64,000 bases of DNA from Caldimonas brevitalea (GCF_001017435.1 NZ_CP011371.1:4898001-4962000); one strand, 5' to 3'; shown: positions 8,260 to 21,109, counted from the stretch's first letter. Translations and numbers: made by a program. The notes: generated by a model not told the origin, from the sequence alone.

Positions 8260-11200
8260 ATGAAGATACTTGCTGCACTGATCGGCGCGGTCCTCGGCGG
8301 ACTCTCGTCCGGCCTGCTGGGCGCCCTGGTCGGCCTCGTGCTGGGACCGGTCCTGGTCACGCTGCTGCGGAATTCCGCGAAAGACAAGCCGCCGCCGCAG
8401 GACAGCGCCGACCTCTCGTCACGCCGCTCGAGCGGCCTGGAAGCGCGCGTCGCCGCGCTCGAGCAAGAAGTCGCCGGCCTGCGCCAGCAGGTGCAGCGGC
8501 TTTCGCAGGGTCTGACCGAGGAAGACCGGCCGATCTTCGACTCGACGGCCCCACCCGAGACGCATGCTGAGCGGCCGCCCGTACCACCTTCTGCGCAGGC
8601 CACCGCCCCCGCCGCGGCACCGGTCATGCTCCCGGCCCGCGCCCCGCAAGTCGCTGCAGCAACGATGGCGGCGCCCGCCGTGATCCCGCCCATGCCGGCC
8701 CCGCAGCCGTCTGCGGTGCTGCCGAAGGCAACGGCCGCGCCCACTGACGCCGTGGGTGCCGCGCCGGCCAGGCGCCCGCCCCCACCCAACACCCCCGCGG
8801 CCCCGCCACCCGTGCCGCTGCGCGACCGCCTGCCGCCGTTCCTGACGCGCTGGATCTTCGGCGGCAACACCATCGTCAAGGTCGGCGTCCTGATCCTGTT
8901 CCTCGGCCTGGCCTTCCTGCTGCGCTACGCCGCGGAGCGTGTCACGGTGCCGCTGGAGTGGCGCTACGCCGGCGTGGCGCTGGTGGGCGCCGCGCTGCTG
9001 GGCCTGGGCTGGCGGCTGCGCTCGCGAGCCGATGCTGCCGGTGGTCAGGGCTACGGCTTGATCCTGCAGGGGGCCGGCATCGGTGTTTTCTACCTCACCA
9101 CGCTGGCGGCGCTGAAGCTGCACGAAACGCAGGCGCTGCTGACGCCCACGGTCGCCTTCGCCTTCATGGCTGCCGTGTCGCTGCTGGGCGCCGTGCTCGC
9201 CGTCGCACAGAACGCCCCGTGGCTCGCACTCGTGTCGGTCGCCGAGGGTTTCGCCGCGCCGGTGCTGGTGTCGACCGGGCAGGGCAACCACATCGCCTTG
9301 TTCAGCTACCTCGCCATCCTCGACCTCGGCATCTTCGCGATGGCCTGGTTCAAGGCGTGGCGGCCGCTGCACCTGGTCGGCTTGGCCGGCACCTTCACGC
9401 TGGCCAGCGCCTGGGCGCAGCGGCACTACCAGGACGCGCTCTATCCCAGCACGCAAGCCTTCTTGCTGCTGTTTTTCCTGCTGTTCACCGCGATCGGCGT
9501 GCTGTTCGCGCGGCGGGCGCTGGCGGTCGAGCCGGAGCAGAGCGCTCCCGCCCCATCCTTGTCGTCGCGCGCCGTAGAAGCCCTGAACCAGGTGGGCCGG
9601 GTCGACAGTGCGCTGGTCTTCGGCGTGCCGCTGGCGGCGTTCGGCCTGCAATACCTGCTGGTGCAGCAGCGGCCGTTCGGGCCCGCCTGGGCCGCCTTCG
9701 GTTTTGCACTGTTCTACCTGCTGCTCGGCGGTGCGTTGCTGCGCGGCGGGCACCGGCGTTATGCCCTGCTGGGCGAAGCCTATGTGATCGTCAGCGTGAT
9801 TTTCGGCACGCTGGCGATCCCACTCGCGCTCGAAGGCGAGTGGACCGGGGCGACCTGGGCCGTGGAAGCCGCCGGCATGTACTGGCTGGGCGCACGCCAG
9901 CGCCGACCCTATGCCCGCGCGTTTGCGCTGGCCGTGCTGGCCGGCGCGCTGGTGCGCCTGGCCACGGGCCTCGGGCTGGACCTGCAGCCGGGCACGCCGC
10001 TGCTCACCGGCTCGGTGCTCGGCGCCGCGCTGCTGGCCGCCAGCGCCGCGGCGATGTATCTCGTCTTCCGCCGGCTCCCGGCCGACCAGCGGCCCGCCTG
10101 GGAAGCGGCCAACACGCTCGCGCTGCCCTGGTGCGTGAGCCTGCCGCTGGCCGCCATCGCCTGGATGCTGCTGCCGCCGCCGTGGGCCAGCGCCGCCACC
10201 GCCTGGCTGGCCTTTGCCTGCACGGCACTGCAAGAGCGGCTGCGCCTCGGCGTGTTGCAGGCCAACGCCGGCGTGTTGCATGCGGTCGCGCTGGGCGGCC
10301 TCGCCTCGACGCTGCACACGGCGCAGGGCGCCGCGATGCTGAGCGATGGCTGGCAAGGCCTGGTGCCGGCGGTGCTGATCGGCACGGCCCTGCTGCTTGG
10401 CGCCCGGTTGGAGCTGCAGCGCGGGTGGCAGGCCGCATCCAGGTCGAAGGGCGCCGTGAGCTGGTCCTGGGCGAGCAGCGCCGGCCTGCTCGCGGGCCTC
10501 GGCGTGCTGAACCTCGGGTTGTTGTACCTGATGCCCGCAGAACGGGCGGCGCTGGTCTGGCCCTGGGTCGGCCTCGGTGCGCTGTGGGCCGGGTTGCGCC
10601 TCGGACATCCCGCGCTCTCGCTCGCCTGGGTCGTGCTGCAGTGGGCGGCGGGCTTCGCCGCACTCGCCTTCGGGCCCCCGTTGTGGCAGACCGCGCCCAC
10701 CCAAGCGCCGTCACTGTGGGTACCGCTGGTGTTGACGGTCACCGGGCTGATCGCCGGCGACTGGCAGCGGCGCGTCGGTCCGCTGCGCCCGAAAGGTGGG
10801 CTGAACGCCTGGACGCGCGAGCCGGCGCTCCAGTGGGGCATCGTCGGCTGGAGCCTGGCCTGGTGGGCGGCAGCGCTGCCGCCAGAGTTGTACCGTTGGC
10901 TGCTGCGACGCGAGACGCTGCTGCTGTGGCCAGCGCTCCTGACCGGTTGGGTGCTGCTGACCTCGATCGGCGTGGTGGCGCTCGCCCGCGTGCGCCGTTG
11001 GCCGGTGCTCGGCCAAGCCAGCGCTTTGACGGTGCCGGCCTGGGTGGTGGCGGCGGCGATCGGCCCCGCCGTGGCCGGCCTCCTGCCCTCGAGCCAGTTC
11101 GGCTGGCTCGTGTGGCCGCTCGCGCTGCTGTGGCACGGTGTGCTGCTGCGCGCCCAGCAAGCCTGGTGGCGGCCGCAGCAGCTGCAACCGCTGCACCTGC

Positions 11201-11970
11201 TCGGCTTCTGGTTGTTCCTGCTGCTGGCCGCGCGCGAAGGCCAGCTGCGGATGTCGGCCCTGGGAGATCCCGGCTCGGCCTGGCCCGCGCTCGGCTGGAT
11301 GCTGGTGCCGTCGTTGTTGCTGGTGCTGCTGACGCGTCCCCGGCTGCAATCGCGCTGGCCGCTGCGCGAACACCGCGACACCTACCTGATCGCCGCCTGC
11401 GCACCGCTCGCGCTCTACCTGCTGGGCTGGCTCTGGCTCGGCAACCTGGGTTCGGGCAGTGCAGCGCCGTTGCCCTATCTGCCGCTGCTCAACCCGCTCG
11501 AACTCGGACAGGGGCTGGTGTTGCTCGCGCTGGTGTCATGGCACCGTGCGCTGGCGCCGCGCATCGCGCAGTGGGTCTCGCCGGCTGCGTTACGCGCTGT
11601 ATTGGGGGCGACGGCGTTCGCGCTCTACACCGGGCTGGTGCTGCGCGCTTGCCACCACTGGGCCGATGTCGCGTGGACGCCGCAGGCGCTGTTCGACTCG
11701 ACGCTGACGCAAGCCGCGTTGTCGGTGGCCTGGTCGCTCGCGGGTGTGGGTCTGATGCTCGCCGGGCATCGTCGCGCCCATCGGCAGCTGTGGGCGGTGG
11801 GTGCGGTGCTGCTCGGCGTTGTGATCGCCAAGCTGTTCGGCGTGGAGTTGGCCGACCGCGGCAGCCTCTATCGCATCGTGTCGTTCATCGTGGTCGGCAT
11901 GCTGTTGTTGCTGGTCGGCTACTTTGCGCCCGTCCCGCCCAAGCAGCGCAGCGCGCAGGTGAGCCCATGA
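8260..11970 (+). CDS. DUF2339 large polytopic membrane protein
   Basis: A 1236-residue protein. A Gly-rich N-terminal helix (residues 1-35) is followed by a coiled coil (LEARVAALEQEVAGLRQQVQRL), a long Pro/Ala linker, and then about 25 or more membrane helices to the end. The junction LTRWIFGGNTIVKVGVLILFL is characteristic of DUF2339. Role unknown; probably a cell-envelope protein of the inner membrane. ATG 8260 is chosen because it opens the Gly-rich helix; the frame is open upstream to 8164. The stop overlaps the next ATG by four bases (ATGA), so it is translationally coupled to the DUF3999 gene, its usual partner. Confidence 0.88.
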   Translation: MKILAALIGAVLGGLSSGLLGALVGLVLGPVLVTLLRNSAKDKPPPQDSADLSSRRSSGLEARVAALEQEVAGLRQQVQRLSQGLTEEDRPIFDSTAPPETHAERPPVPPSAQATAPAAAPVMLPARAPQVAAATMAAPAVIPPMPAPQPSAVLPKATAAPTDAVGAAPARRPPPPNTPAAPPPVPLRDRLPPFLTRWIFGGNTIVKVGVLILFLGLAFLLRYAAERVTVPLEWRYAGVALVGAALLGLGWRLRSRADAAGGQGYGLILQGAGIGVFYLTTLAALKLHETQALLTPTVAFAFMAAVSLLGAVLAVAQNAPWLALVSVAEGFAAPVLVSTGQGNHIALFSYLAILDLGIFAMAWFKAWRPLHLVGLAGTFTLASAWAQRHYQDALYPSTQAFLLLFFLLFTAIGVLFARRALAVEPEQSAPAPSLSSRAVEALNQVGRVDSALVFGVPLAAFGLQYLLVQQRPFGPAWAAFGFALFYLLLGGALLRGGHRRYALLGEAYVIVSVIFGTLAIPLALEGEWTGATWAVEAAGMYWLGARQRRPYARAFALAVLAGALVRLATGLGLDLQPGTPLLTGSVLGAALLAASAAAMYLVFRRLPADQRPAWEAANTLALPWCVSLPLAAIAWMLLPPPWASAATAWLAFACTALQERLRLGVLQANAGVLHAVALGGLASTLHTAQGAAMLSDGWQGLVPAVLIGTALLLGARLELQRGWQAASRSKGAVSWSWASSAGLLAGLGVLNLGLLYLMPAERAALVWPWVGLGALWAGLRLGHPALSLAWVVLQWAAGFAALAFGPPLWQTAPTQAPSLWVPLVLTVTGLIAGDWQRRVGPLRPKGGLNAWTREPALQWGIVGWSLAWWAAALPPELYRWLLRRETLLLWPALLTGWVLLTSIGVVALARVRRWPVLGQASALTVPAWVVAAAIGPAVAGLLPSSQFGWLVWPLALLWHGVLLRAQQAWWRPQQLQPLHLLGFWLFLLLAAREGQLRMSALGDPGSAWPALGWMLVPSLLLVLLTRPRLQSRWPLREHRDTYLIAACAPLALYLLGWLWLGNLGSGSAAPLPYLPLLNPLELGQGLVLLALVSWHRALAPRIAQWVSPAALRAVLGATAFALYTGLVLRACHHWADVAWTPQALFDSTLTQAALSVAWSLAGVGLMLAGHRRAHRQLWAVGAVLLGVVIAKLFGVELADRGSLYRIVSFIVVGMLLLLVGYFAPVPPKQRSAQVSP

Positions 11971-13412
11971 GACGACGACCCACCCCCCGCCGCTACGCCG
12001 GCCTCTTCGCCTGCCTTGTCACGTGGGCGCTGACACCAGCGGCCTTCGGTGCCGGAGGTGCAGAGCTGGTGCTCCACGGCACCGGCCCCTACTTCACGCT
12101 GCAGCTGCCGATCGCGCTGCCGGCGCCGGCGGCAGCGGCCGCATCGCCCAACAACCTGCGCGTGCTGAACGGCCGCGGCGAAGTGCTGCCCTTCGCCTGG
12201 GACGACGAGGCCGCGCCGGTCGCCGTCGAGCAGCTGCAGACCGTGCCGCTGTTCAAGCTGCCGGGCGCACGCGCTGCCAACGACCGCCCGCGTGCAGGCG
12301 CCGAGCCGGGCTGGATACTCGACACCCGTGAGGTGAGCGGCACCCTGCAGCGCCTCGAGCTGGAGCTGCCGGAGAGCACGCGCGGGATGTTCACCTTGCA
12401 GGTCTCGGCCAGCGACGACTTGCAGCAGTGGCGCGTGGTGCGCGCCGCGGCCCCGGTGGTCGCGCTCCAACATGCCGGCCAGACGCTGCGCCAGACCACG
12501 ATAGAGCTCGCGCCCCTCTCGGCGCGCTATCTCAAGCTGAGCCTCGCACAGCCCGGCACCCTGCCCGAGCTGATCGGCGCCCGCGTCGCCAGCCTTCGCG
12601 AACAGGCGCGCGGGCCTGAGCTGCAATGGACCGACCCCATCATGCCGAGCCGGTGCGACGCCCGCCACTGCGACTACCCGTTGCCGCCCCGGCTGCCCGT
12701 CGAACAGCTGCAGGTGATGCTGCATGAAGCCAACACGCTGGCCCTGATCGAGGTGCTGGGCAGCGTGGACCCGGAGCAGCCGGTCGCCGCCGCAGCACGC
12801 CACGGACTGCGCGAGCAGCTCCGTGCGGTGCGCCGCAAGACCGAGCCCGCGGCCGAACCGGCCTCGGAGCGCCATTGGGTCGGCCTGGCGGCGGCCACAG
12901 TCTATTGGCTGCGGCTGCCAGAAGCCGAGCTGAAGTCGCCGCCGTTGCCACTGGCCGGCAGCCAGCACGCCCAGCTGCGGCTGTCGAGCGCCGTGCCGAT
13001 CTCCCAGCTCGGCCGCCAGCCCCCCATGCTGAGGGCGGCGGCCCGCACCCGCTCGCTGGTGTTCCTCGCGCGCGGTCCCGGCCCTTACCAGCTGAGTTGG
13101 GACGCGCCCCCGGCCGGGCCGCCCGCGCTGACGCTCACGCAGCTGATGCCCGGGCGTGCGGCCGCGGCCCCGCTGCCAACCGACCGGGCAACGGTGATGC
13201 TGGCCCGAAGCGCCGCCGTGGCCGTGTCACCGGGACCGACGCTGACGGTGCCCCAGCCCTCGCACCCCCGGGCCGCCGCCCCGTCCGGCGCACCCGGGTT
13301 GTGGGCGGTGCTGTTCGGCGGCCTCGCCCTGATGGCCTGGATGGCCCGCTCGCTGCTGAAACGCCCGGTCCGGCAAGACGCAAGGGCCCGCGCGCCGTCC
13401 GACCGACCCTGA
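11967..13412 (+). CDS. DUF3999 exported membrane-anchored protein
   Basis: A 481-residue protein with an N-terminal signal (RYAGLFACLVTWALTPAAFG), a large extracytoplasmic beta-rich domain and a C-terminal membrane helix (APGLWAVLFGGLALMAWMA) followed by a basic tail. The motif FTLQVSASDDLQQWRVV resembles discoidin/carbohydrate-binding-like strands noted in DUF3999. The start overlaps the DUF2339 stop. The pairing with DUF2339 is a known conserved association; the joint function is not established. Confidence 0.85.
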   Translation: MRRRPTPRRYAGLFACLVTWALTPAAFGAGGAELVLHGTGPYFTLQLPIALPAPAAAAASPNNLRVLNGRGEVLPFAWDDEAAPVAVEQLQTVPLFKLPGARAANDRPRAGAEPGWILDTREVSGTLQRLELELPESTRGMFTLQVSASDDLQQWRVVRAAAPVVALQHAGQTLRQTTIELAPLSARYLKLSLAQPGTLPELIGARVASLREQARGPELQWTDPIMPSRCDARHCDYPLPPRLPVEQLQVMLHEANTLALIEVLGSVDPEQPVAAAARHGLREQLRAVRRKTEPAAEPASERHWVGLAAATVYWLRLPEAELKSPPLPLAGSQHAQLRLSSAVPISQLGRQPPMLRAAARTRSLVFLARGPGPYQLSWDAPPAGPPALTLTQLMPGRAAAAPLPTDRATVMLARSAAVAVSPGPTLTVPQPSHPRAAAPSGAPGLWAVLFGGLALMAWMARSLLKRPVRQDARARAPSDRP

Positions 13413-13498
13413 GCGCGCTGCGCGCCCGGGCCCTGCCAGCCGCCTGACCTGTACCGAGGACCCGGGTGCTTTTCGTCTGGAACCGGAGCCATGACGAC

Positions 13499-13520
13499 AA
13501 AACCCGCCGAAGCGGGTTTT
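13499..13520. terminator. Bidirectional rho-independent terminator
   Basis: AAAACCCGC, a short loop, then GCGGGTTTT. The stem has A-runs on one side and T-runs on the other, so it can end both the plus-strand DUF2339/DUF3999 transcript and the minus-strand DUF4148 transcript that converges on it. Confidence 0.85.
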
Positions 13521-13582
13521 GCTGTAGGTGCCGGGAGGCGGTGTCGGCGGCCTCTGGCTGAGAGGGCCACCGGCCGTGCTCA

Positions 13583-14017
13583 TCAGCCGCCGATTTGTTC
13601 GCGCTTGGCGTCTTCGCGGTTGCGGGCCGTGGCGGTGCGCCCCTGCTCCGGGAACACACTGGCTTCACCGCTGAACACGGGCAACACGCTGGCGGCACGG
13701 GCTTCGGCCAGTTCCGCTTTCACCTCGGCGCGGGTCTTGCCGGCGACCGGGCTCGCCGTGAACCGGCTGTCCTCGCGGCGGCCGGCGAAGGCGGTGCGGG
13801 AGGTCGCCTCCGGGAACACGCTGGCTTCGCCGCTGAACACCGCCAGCTGGCCTTGTGCGCGCGCTTGGGCCAGTTCGGCCTTCACTTCGGCTCGCGTCTT
13901 CACCGAGGCGTACTTGGCGTGGAAGTTGTCGTCTTCGGGCGTGGCTTCCTGCGCAAACGCGCCGGCGGCGGCAAAGGTGGTCATCACGGCGACGATCAAT
14001 TTCTTCTGGACGTTCAT
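13583..14017 (-). CDS. DUF4148 periplasmic protein with two internal repeats
   Basis: A 144-residue small secreted protein. The signal peptide (KKLIVAVMTTFAAAGAFA, cleaved before QE) is clear. Two copies of a unit follow: KTRAEVKAELAQARAQGQL and KTRAEVKAELAEARAASVL, each then ending VFSGEASVFPE. The KTRAEVxAEL motif is the hallmark of DUF4148, a family expanded in Burkholderiales. Function unknown. ATG 14017 is preceded by GGAGTAGCACC. The gene stands alone and ends at a bidirectional terminator. Confidence 0.88.
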   Translation of the reverse strand: MNVQKKLIVAVMTTFAAAGAFAQEATPEDDNFHAKYASVKTRAEVKAELAQARAQGQLAVFSGEASVFPEATSRTAFAGRREDSRFTASPVAGKTRAEVKAELAEARAASVLPVFSGEASVFPEQGRTATARNREDAKREQIGG

Positions 14018-14384
14018 GGTGCTACTCCGTTCTTCAATCAGGTGATAGGTCCGGGTCGGGCGGGTAAGCCGTCTGGCCCATCGCTGAGTCGCAAGCGTGA
14101 TTCGTTTGTGCTCATCGATGGGATGAACTGTAAAGATGCGGAAACTGAAGAAAAACGGGGGCCACCTCAATGGATTGTTTCCAAAACAGAAACAGACGCC
14201 ACATGGACGCCGCGACGCTCGCCCCCTCGAGCAGGTGGGGAGCCGCAGCTCTGCTGCACAGGCCGTGAATTACTGCACGCTCTCCTTCGTCACGTCGGTG
14301 AGACACTGCTGGCCGTAACAAAATTTAACGAAACCTGCGGTGCGGATGACCTCCAGCGCCCAGGCCTGAACGAGGGGTGCAGAG
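14018..14384. other. Divergent intergenic region
   Basis: It separates the minus-strand DUF4148 gene from the plus-strand small membrane protein and must hold both promoters. No clear operator or RNA was seen. Confidence 0.35.
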
Positions 14385-14651
14385 ATGATCAGTTGGCGAG
14401 GGTTGGGTTTTCTTGGATTCATGATTCCTTTGGCGCTCTGGGGCCTCGCCTTGTCGATTTGGGGCCACGACAACTTCGCCGCGGCGCGCGTCGCGCTCTT
14501 GCTGGCAGCGGTGCTGGTGTGGGTGATCGGCAGGAAACTGAATCAAGAAGCGCGGGAAGAGGGAGACGAAGAGCCGCATCAGGCCTTCGGGTTTCCGATG
14601 CAGTGGTCCGTGCTGCTCGCGCTCGGCGGCGTTTTTCTGACGTTCCTGTGA
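14385..14651 (+). CDS. Small membrane protein, 88 residues
   Basis: Three hydrophobic segments (GFLGFMIPLALWGLALSIWG; VALLLAAVLVWVIG; WSVLLALGGVFLTFL) separated by a charged loop rich in Glu (NQEAREEGDEE). The ATG has a GAG-type ribosome-binding site. No family recognised beyond a small integral membrane protein. It is followed closely by another small gene on the same strand. Confidence 0.65.
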   Translation: MISWRGLGFLGFMIPLALWGLALSIWGHDNFAAARVALLLAAVLVWVIGRKLNQEAREEGDEEPHQAFGFPMQWSVLLALGGVFLTFL

Positions 14652-14686
14652 ACGTCCGGCCCGTTGATGTGTTGGAGGGCAGATTC

Positions 14687-14923
14687 GTGAACCACCCGCG
14701 TCGCAGTCTCGTGCTGGCCGGCTTGCTGCTGGCGATTTCGGCTTCGGCCCGCGCGCTCCCTGAGGCCGGCGCTCACGCCCGCATCCCCCTGGTGCAGGCG
14801 AAATCATCGGCGCGCCGCTCCATCGGGGGCGGGCGGCGCCGATGGAGCGGTGGCAAAGTGCTGTTTGTGTTGGGGGGGCTGATCGCCGTCATGACCTACG
14901 TGGTCTGGCCGCGAAAGAAGTAG
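14687..14923 (+). CDS. Small exported protein with C-terminal membrane helix, 78 residues
   Basis: GTG start at 14687 chosen because GGAGGG lies seven bases upstream. The protein has a signal-like N-terminus (RRSLVLAGLLLAISASARA), a basic Ser/Gly/Arg middle (ARRSIGGGRRRWSGG) and a C-terminal helix (KVLFVLGGLIAVMTYVVW) with a basic end. Unknown function. It probably forms a two-gene unit with the preceding small membrane protein. Confidence 0.6.
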   Translation: MNHPRRSLVLAGLLLAISASARALPEAGAHARIPLVQAKSSARRSIGGGRRRWSGGKVLFVLGGLIAVMTYVVWPRKK

Positions 14924-14957
14924 CGTCGCCCCCCCTGGCCCGGGCGCCCAGGCGAAC

Positions 14958-18104
<3,147 letters not shown>

Positions 18105-18182
18105 ACGATCGGGGCGAGCCGAGCCATCTACTCGCGCAGCAGCCGGCTCTCGATCATCAGTTCAGTTGTTCAGGCCCCGGTC

Positions 18183-18419
18183 TCAGCACCGCCCTGAACG
18201 CCGGCTGCGCGGCTGCAACTTGTCGAGCTCGGCCAGCTGCTGCTTCAGCAGGATCACCAGCGTGCGCGCATCCTCGACGCTCAGGCGCACGCTGCTGCTG
18301 GTCGACTGCTCGTCCCGCACCGGGCGGGACAACACCAGGGCGTCGACGGCGAGTTCGATCAGGCCTTTGTCGTGCTTCATCGACTTGAGGCGCTGCACTT
18401 CGATTTCGTAGGTTTTCAC
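18183..18419 (-). CDS. Small hypothetical protein, 78 residues, coupled to the TetR gene
   Basis: GTG start at 18419 chosen because GAGGAG lies about eight bases upstream; the start overlaps the TetR stop by four bases (GTGA). The sequence (YEIEVQRLKSMKHDKGLIEL ... VRLSVEDARTLVILLKQQLA) is an alpha/beta protein with a helical C-terminus and an Arg-rich tail. No family recognised. Translational coupling suggests a partner role for the regulator or its target. Confidence 0.6.
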   Translation of the reverse strand: MKTYEIEVQRLKSMKHDKGLIELAVDALVLSRPVRDEQSTSSSVRLSVEDARTLVILLKQQLAELDKLQPRSRRSGRC

Positions 18420-19036
18420 ATCTTCTCCTCGGGATCTGCGACACCGGATTGTCCCTGTGATGCCGCCGCCGGGCCGAGCACGCGCTCGAGCAGCCACAGC
18501 ATCGCCGACCGCACCTCCTGCGCACCGCTCCCAGCGTCGATCTCGAGTGCCGCACGATCGAACGCTGCCGAGAGCAGCTTTGCCAGCGCGTCGATGGCGA
18601 CCGGTTCAGCGCCGAGCGCCGCGGCCAAACCTTCTCGCAGGGTGCCGGCCGCATGCGATGCGTCGATCGCCATCACCTCCGCCGCGCCGAGCACCGCAGG
18701 TCCTTCGATGAGCAGCAAGCGGGTGCGCCCTGCCACGGTCATCGCGTCCAAGTAGGCAAGGCTGCCGGCGAGCAAGGCCTGGCGCGGTGTGGCCTGCGCT
18801 GGCGCGGCGCCCTCGATGGCCGCGCTGACGGCGCGCGCCTCGCGCATCAGGACGGCTCGAAAAAGGTCGCGCTTGTCGTCGAAGTGATGGTAGAGCGCAC
18901 CCCTCGTGATGCCTGCCGCGCCGCAGATCTCCGGCGTCGACGTGCCGCCGTAACCCCGGCTGACGAACAAGGCGCGGCCCGCGTCGAGGAGGGCGGTACG
19001 AGTGGCTTCAGCACGTTCTGGGTTGGAGCGGACCAT
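18416..19036 (-). CDS. TetR/AcrR-family transcriptional regulator
   Basis: A regulator of about 206 residues. The N-terminal HTH is canonical (TRTALLDAGRALFVSRGYGG; TSTPEICGAAGITRGALYHH; FDDKRDLFRAVL). The C-terminal ligand domain is helical and Ala-rich. ATG 19036 (MVRSNPERAEATR) gives the usual spacing to the HTH; the in-frame ATG at 19054 would lie inside the operator. It is divergent from a VOC protein gene with two near-identical palindromes between, so it probably represses both genes. Confidence 0.9.
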   Translation of the reverse strand: MVRSNPERAEATRTALLDAGRALFVSRGYGGTSTPEICGAAGITRGALYHHFDDKRDLFRAVLMREARAVSAAIEGAAPAQATPRQALLAGSLAYLDAMTVAGRTRLLLIEGPAVLGAAEVMAIDASHAAGTLREGLAAALGAEPVAIDALAKLLSAAFDRAALEIDAGSGAQEVRSAMLWLLERVLGPAAASQGQSGVADPEEKM

Positions 19037-19049
19037 GGGAGCGATTGAA

Positions 19050-19068
19050 AACATACAGCCTGTATGTT
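19050..19068. promoter_or_regulatory. TetR operator 1
   Basis: AACATACAG-C-CTGTATGTT is a perfect 19-bp inverted repeat. It overlaps the promoter-proximal region of the tetR gene. Confidence 0.8.
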
Positions 19069-19076
19069 AGCCTTCA

Positions 19077-19099
19077 AAAACATACAGACTGTATGTTTT
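19077..19099. promoter_or_regulatory. TetR operator 2
   Basis: AAAACATACAG and CTGTATGTTTT flank a single A: a perfect 23-bp inverted repeat with the same core as operator 1. The centres are 29 bp apart, close to three helical turns. It lies just before the VOC ribosome-binding site. Confidence 0.82.
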
Positions 19100-19113
19100 A
19101 AGGAGACTCCCAG

Positions 19114-19566
19114 ATGAAGATCACCAGCTACTACCCGGTCGTCATGACCTTCGATGTCGCCAACACCGTCGCCTTCTATCGCACCCACCTGGGCTTCAAG
19201 CCCTTGTTCACGGCGGACTGGTATGTGCACCTGCAGTCAGAGGAGGATGCCGCCGTCAACCTGGCCGTGGTGGCCGCCGATCACCCGACCGTTCCAGAAC
19301 CGGCGCGCGGTCGGGCCGCAAGCGGTGTGCTGCTCAACTTCGAGGTCGATGACCCGGATGCCGTCTACGCCCGCTTCACCGCCGCCGGGCTGCCCATCCT
19401 GCTGGCCTTGCGCGACGAGGCCTTCGGCCAGCGGCACTTCATCACCCAGGACCCCAACGGGGTGCTCATCGACGTCATCAAACCGATCCCGCCGAGTGCG
19501 GAATACGCCGTGGCCTATGAGGACGGGGCCCTAGCCCGAATCACACCCCCTGCGACGCGAGCTTGA
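19114..19566 (+). CDS. VOC-superfamily (glyoxalase/bleomycin-resistance-like) protein
   Basis: A 150-residue single-domain vicinal oxygen chelate protein: [20 protein letters not shown] at the start, [20 protein letters not shown] in the second half and [15 protein letters not shown] near the end. Members bind or modify small molecules using paired beta-alpha-beta-beta-beta units. AAGGAG lies upstream of the ATG. It is divergent from the TetR gene and presumably induced when TetR binds its ligand. The last 26 bases overlap the converging chemoreceptor gene. Confidence 0.85.
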   Translation: MKITSYYPVVMTFDVANTVAFYRTHLGFKPLFTADWYVHLQSEEDAAVNLAVVAADHPTVPEPARGRAASGVLLNFEVDDPDAVYARFTAAGLPILLALRDEAFGQRHFITQDPNGVLIDVIKPIPPSAEYAVAYEDGALARITPPATRA

Positions 19567-21109
19567 ACGCCTCGACACTCCTGAGCAGTTGTTGCGCTTG
19601 CTCCTGCAGCGAGGAGGCAGCCGCGGCCGACTCCTCCACCAGCGCCGCGTTCTGCTGTGTCATGTCGTCCAGCCGGGTGGCCGACCGGTGAATCTCACCG
19701 ATGCCGTGCGCCTGCTGGCTGGCGGCATCCCGGATGCCGCCGATGATGACGTTGACCTGTGTCACCGACTCGACGATCTTCTGCATCGCGGCGCCGGCAT
19801 GCTCGACCAGTCGGGTGCCCGACTCCACCTTGCTGACGCTGTCGCCGATCAAGGTCTTGATCTCGCCGGCCGCTTCGGCGGAGCGCGCCGCCAGCCCGCG
19901 CACTTCGGCGGCCACGACCGCAAAACCGCGCCCTTGCTCGCCGGCCCGGGCCGCCTCGACCGCGGCATTGAGCGCGAGCAGATTGGTCTGGAAAGCGATG
20001 GCGTCGATGGTGGTCAGGATCTGGCCCATCTTGCCGGAGCTGACGCGGATCTCACCCATGGTCTCGACCACCTCTCGCACCACGGTGCTGCCCTGCACGG
20101 CCGCGGCCGAGGCCGCGTCGGCCACCGTGTTCGCGTCGCGCGCGGCGGCTTCGGTGCGTTGCAGCAGGCCGTGCAACTGCGACATCGAGGCGGCGGTTTC
20201 CTGCAGGTCGGCCGAGGCCTGTTCGGTCCGATGCGACAGGTCGTGGTTGCCGGACGCGATCTGCGCCGCCGCACTCGCCATCGCATCGGCCGAGCCCCGC
20301 ACCGTGCCGACCATGCGGTTCAGGTTGCCCGTCATGCGCTGCATGGCCGCGATCAGGCGGGCGATCTCGTCGCGCCCGCGCGGTGCCATCTCTTGTGCGA
20401 TGTCACCGGCGGCGATGCCTTCGGCCACGCGCACCGCTTTTTCGACGCCACGCACGATGGTCCCGGACACGGCACGTCCCACCACCCAGCTGAGCAACGA
20501 CGCGCCGAGAACCCAGGCGGCCAGCACGTACAGGTCGCGCATCAACTCGTCCTTGACGTCGTCCACATACAAGCCGGAGCCGAGGACCCACCCCCACGGG
20601 GCGAACCCTTTGACATACGACACCTTCGGCACCGGCTTCTCGGCGCCGGGCTTCGGCCAGAGATAGTCGACAAAGCCGGCCTGTTCGGCGCGCACCTTCT
20701 GCACGAAGGCGACGAACACGGCCTTGCCGTTGGGGTCCTTGTGCCCGCTCATGTCCTGCCCGATCAACTCGGGTTTCACCGCATGCATGAGCATGCGCGG
20801 GTGCAAGTCGTTGACCCAGAAATACTCGCCGTTCCCGTAGCGCATCTCACGCACGGTCTGCAGCGCCAGTTGCTGGGCGTCGGCCCGGCTGAGGCGGCCG
20901 GCCAGTTCCTGGGCGTGGGCCTGCACCAGCGCACCGTAGGCGGTCTCAACGGTTTGCCTGACCAACGCACCCCGCTCATCAAGGCCGCGCTGGTAGTTGT
21001 TGAACAGCATGACGACCGACACAGCCACCAAGGCAAGGATGCCGATGGCCGAGAGAACCCGCAACTGGGTCACGATGGACAAACGATGGAGCACACGGCT
21101 GAGCGGCAT
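19541..21109 (-). CDS. Methyl-accepting chemotaxis protein with a periplasmic Cache sensor
   Basis: A 522-residue chemoreceptor. A first membrane helix ([19 protein letters not shown]) leads to a ~150-residue periplasmic Cache domain ([40 protein letters not shown]). A second helix and HAMP follow, then the signalling domain with the conserved hairpin tip ([20 protein letters not shown]). Such receptors sense small carboxylates or similar ligands and control CheA. GGAGG lies upstream of ATG 21109. Its 3' end overlaps the VOC gene on the opposite strand. Confidence 0.92.
   Translation of the reverse strand: MPLSRVLHRLSIVTQLRVLSAIGILALVAVSVVMLFNNYQRGLDERGALVRQTVETAYGALVQAHAQELAGRLSRADAQQLALQTVREMRYGNGEYFWVNDLHPRMLMHAVKPELIGQDMSGHKDPNGKAVFVAFVQKVRAEQAGFVDYLWPKPGAEKPVPKVSYVKGFAPWGWVLGSGLYVDDVKDELMRDLYVLAAWVLGASLLSWVVGRAVSGTIVRGVEKAVRVAEGIAAGDIAQEMAPRGRDEIARLIAAMQRMTGNLNRMVGTVRGSADAMASAAAQIASGNHDLSHRTEQASADLQETAASMSQLHGLLQRTEAAARDANTVADAASAAAVQGSTVVREVVETMGEIRVSSGKMGQILTTIDAIAFQTNLLALNAAVEAARAGEQGRGFAVVAAEVRGLAARSAEAAGEIKTLIGDSVSKVESGTRLVEHAGAAMQKIVESVTQVNVIIGGIRDAASQQAHGIGEIHRSATRLDDMTQQNAALVEESAAAASSLQEQAQQLLRSVEAFKLASQGV

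Noticed and set aside
7475..8278. 267-codon minus-strand frame in the 7.4-8.2 kb gap
   Set aside because: Arg/Gly-rich throughout, no ribosome-binding site, no domain; probably chance in GC-rich DNA.
8958..11966. Long plus-strand frame continuous with the DUF3999 gene
   Set aside because: It is the +1 shadow of the DUF2339 gene, an Arg/Ala-rich sequence without structure. Only the part after the ATG at 11967 is real.
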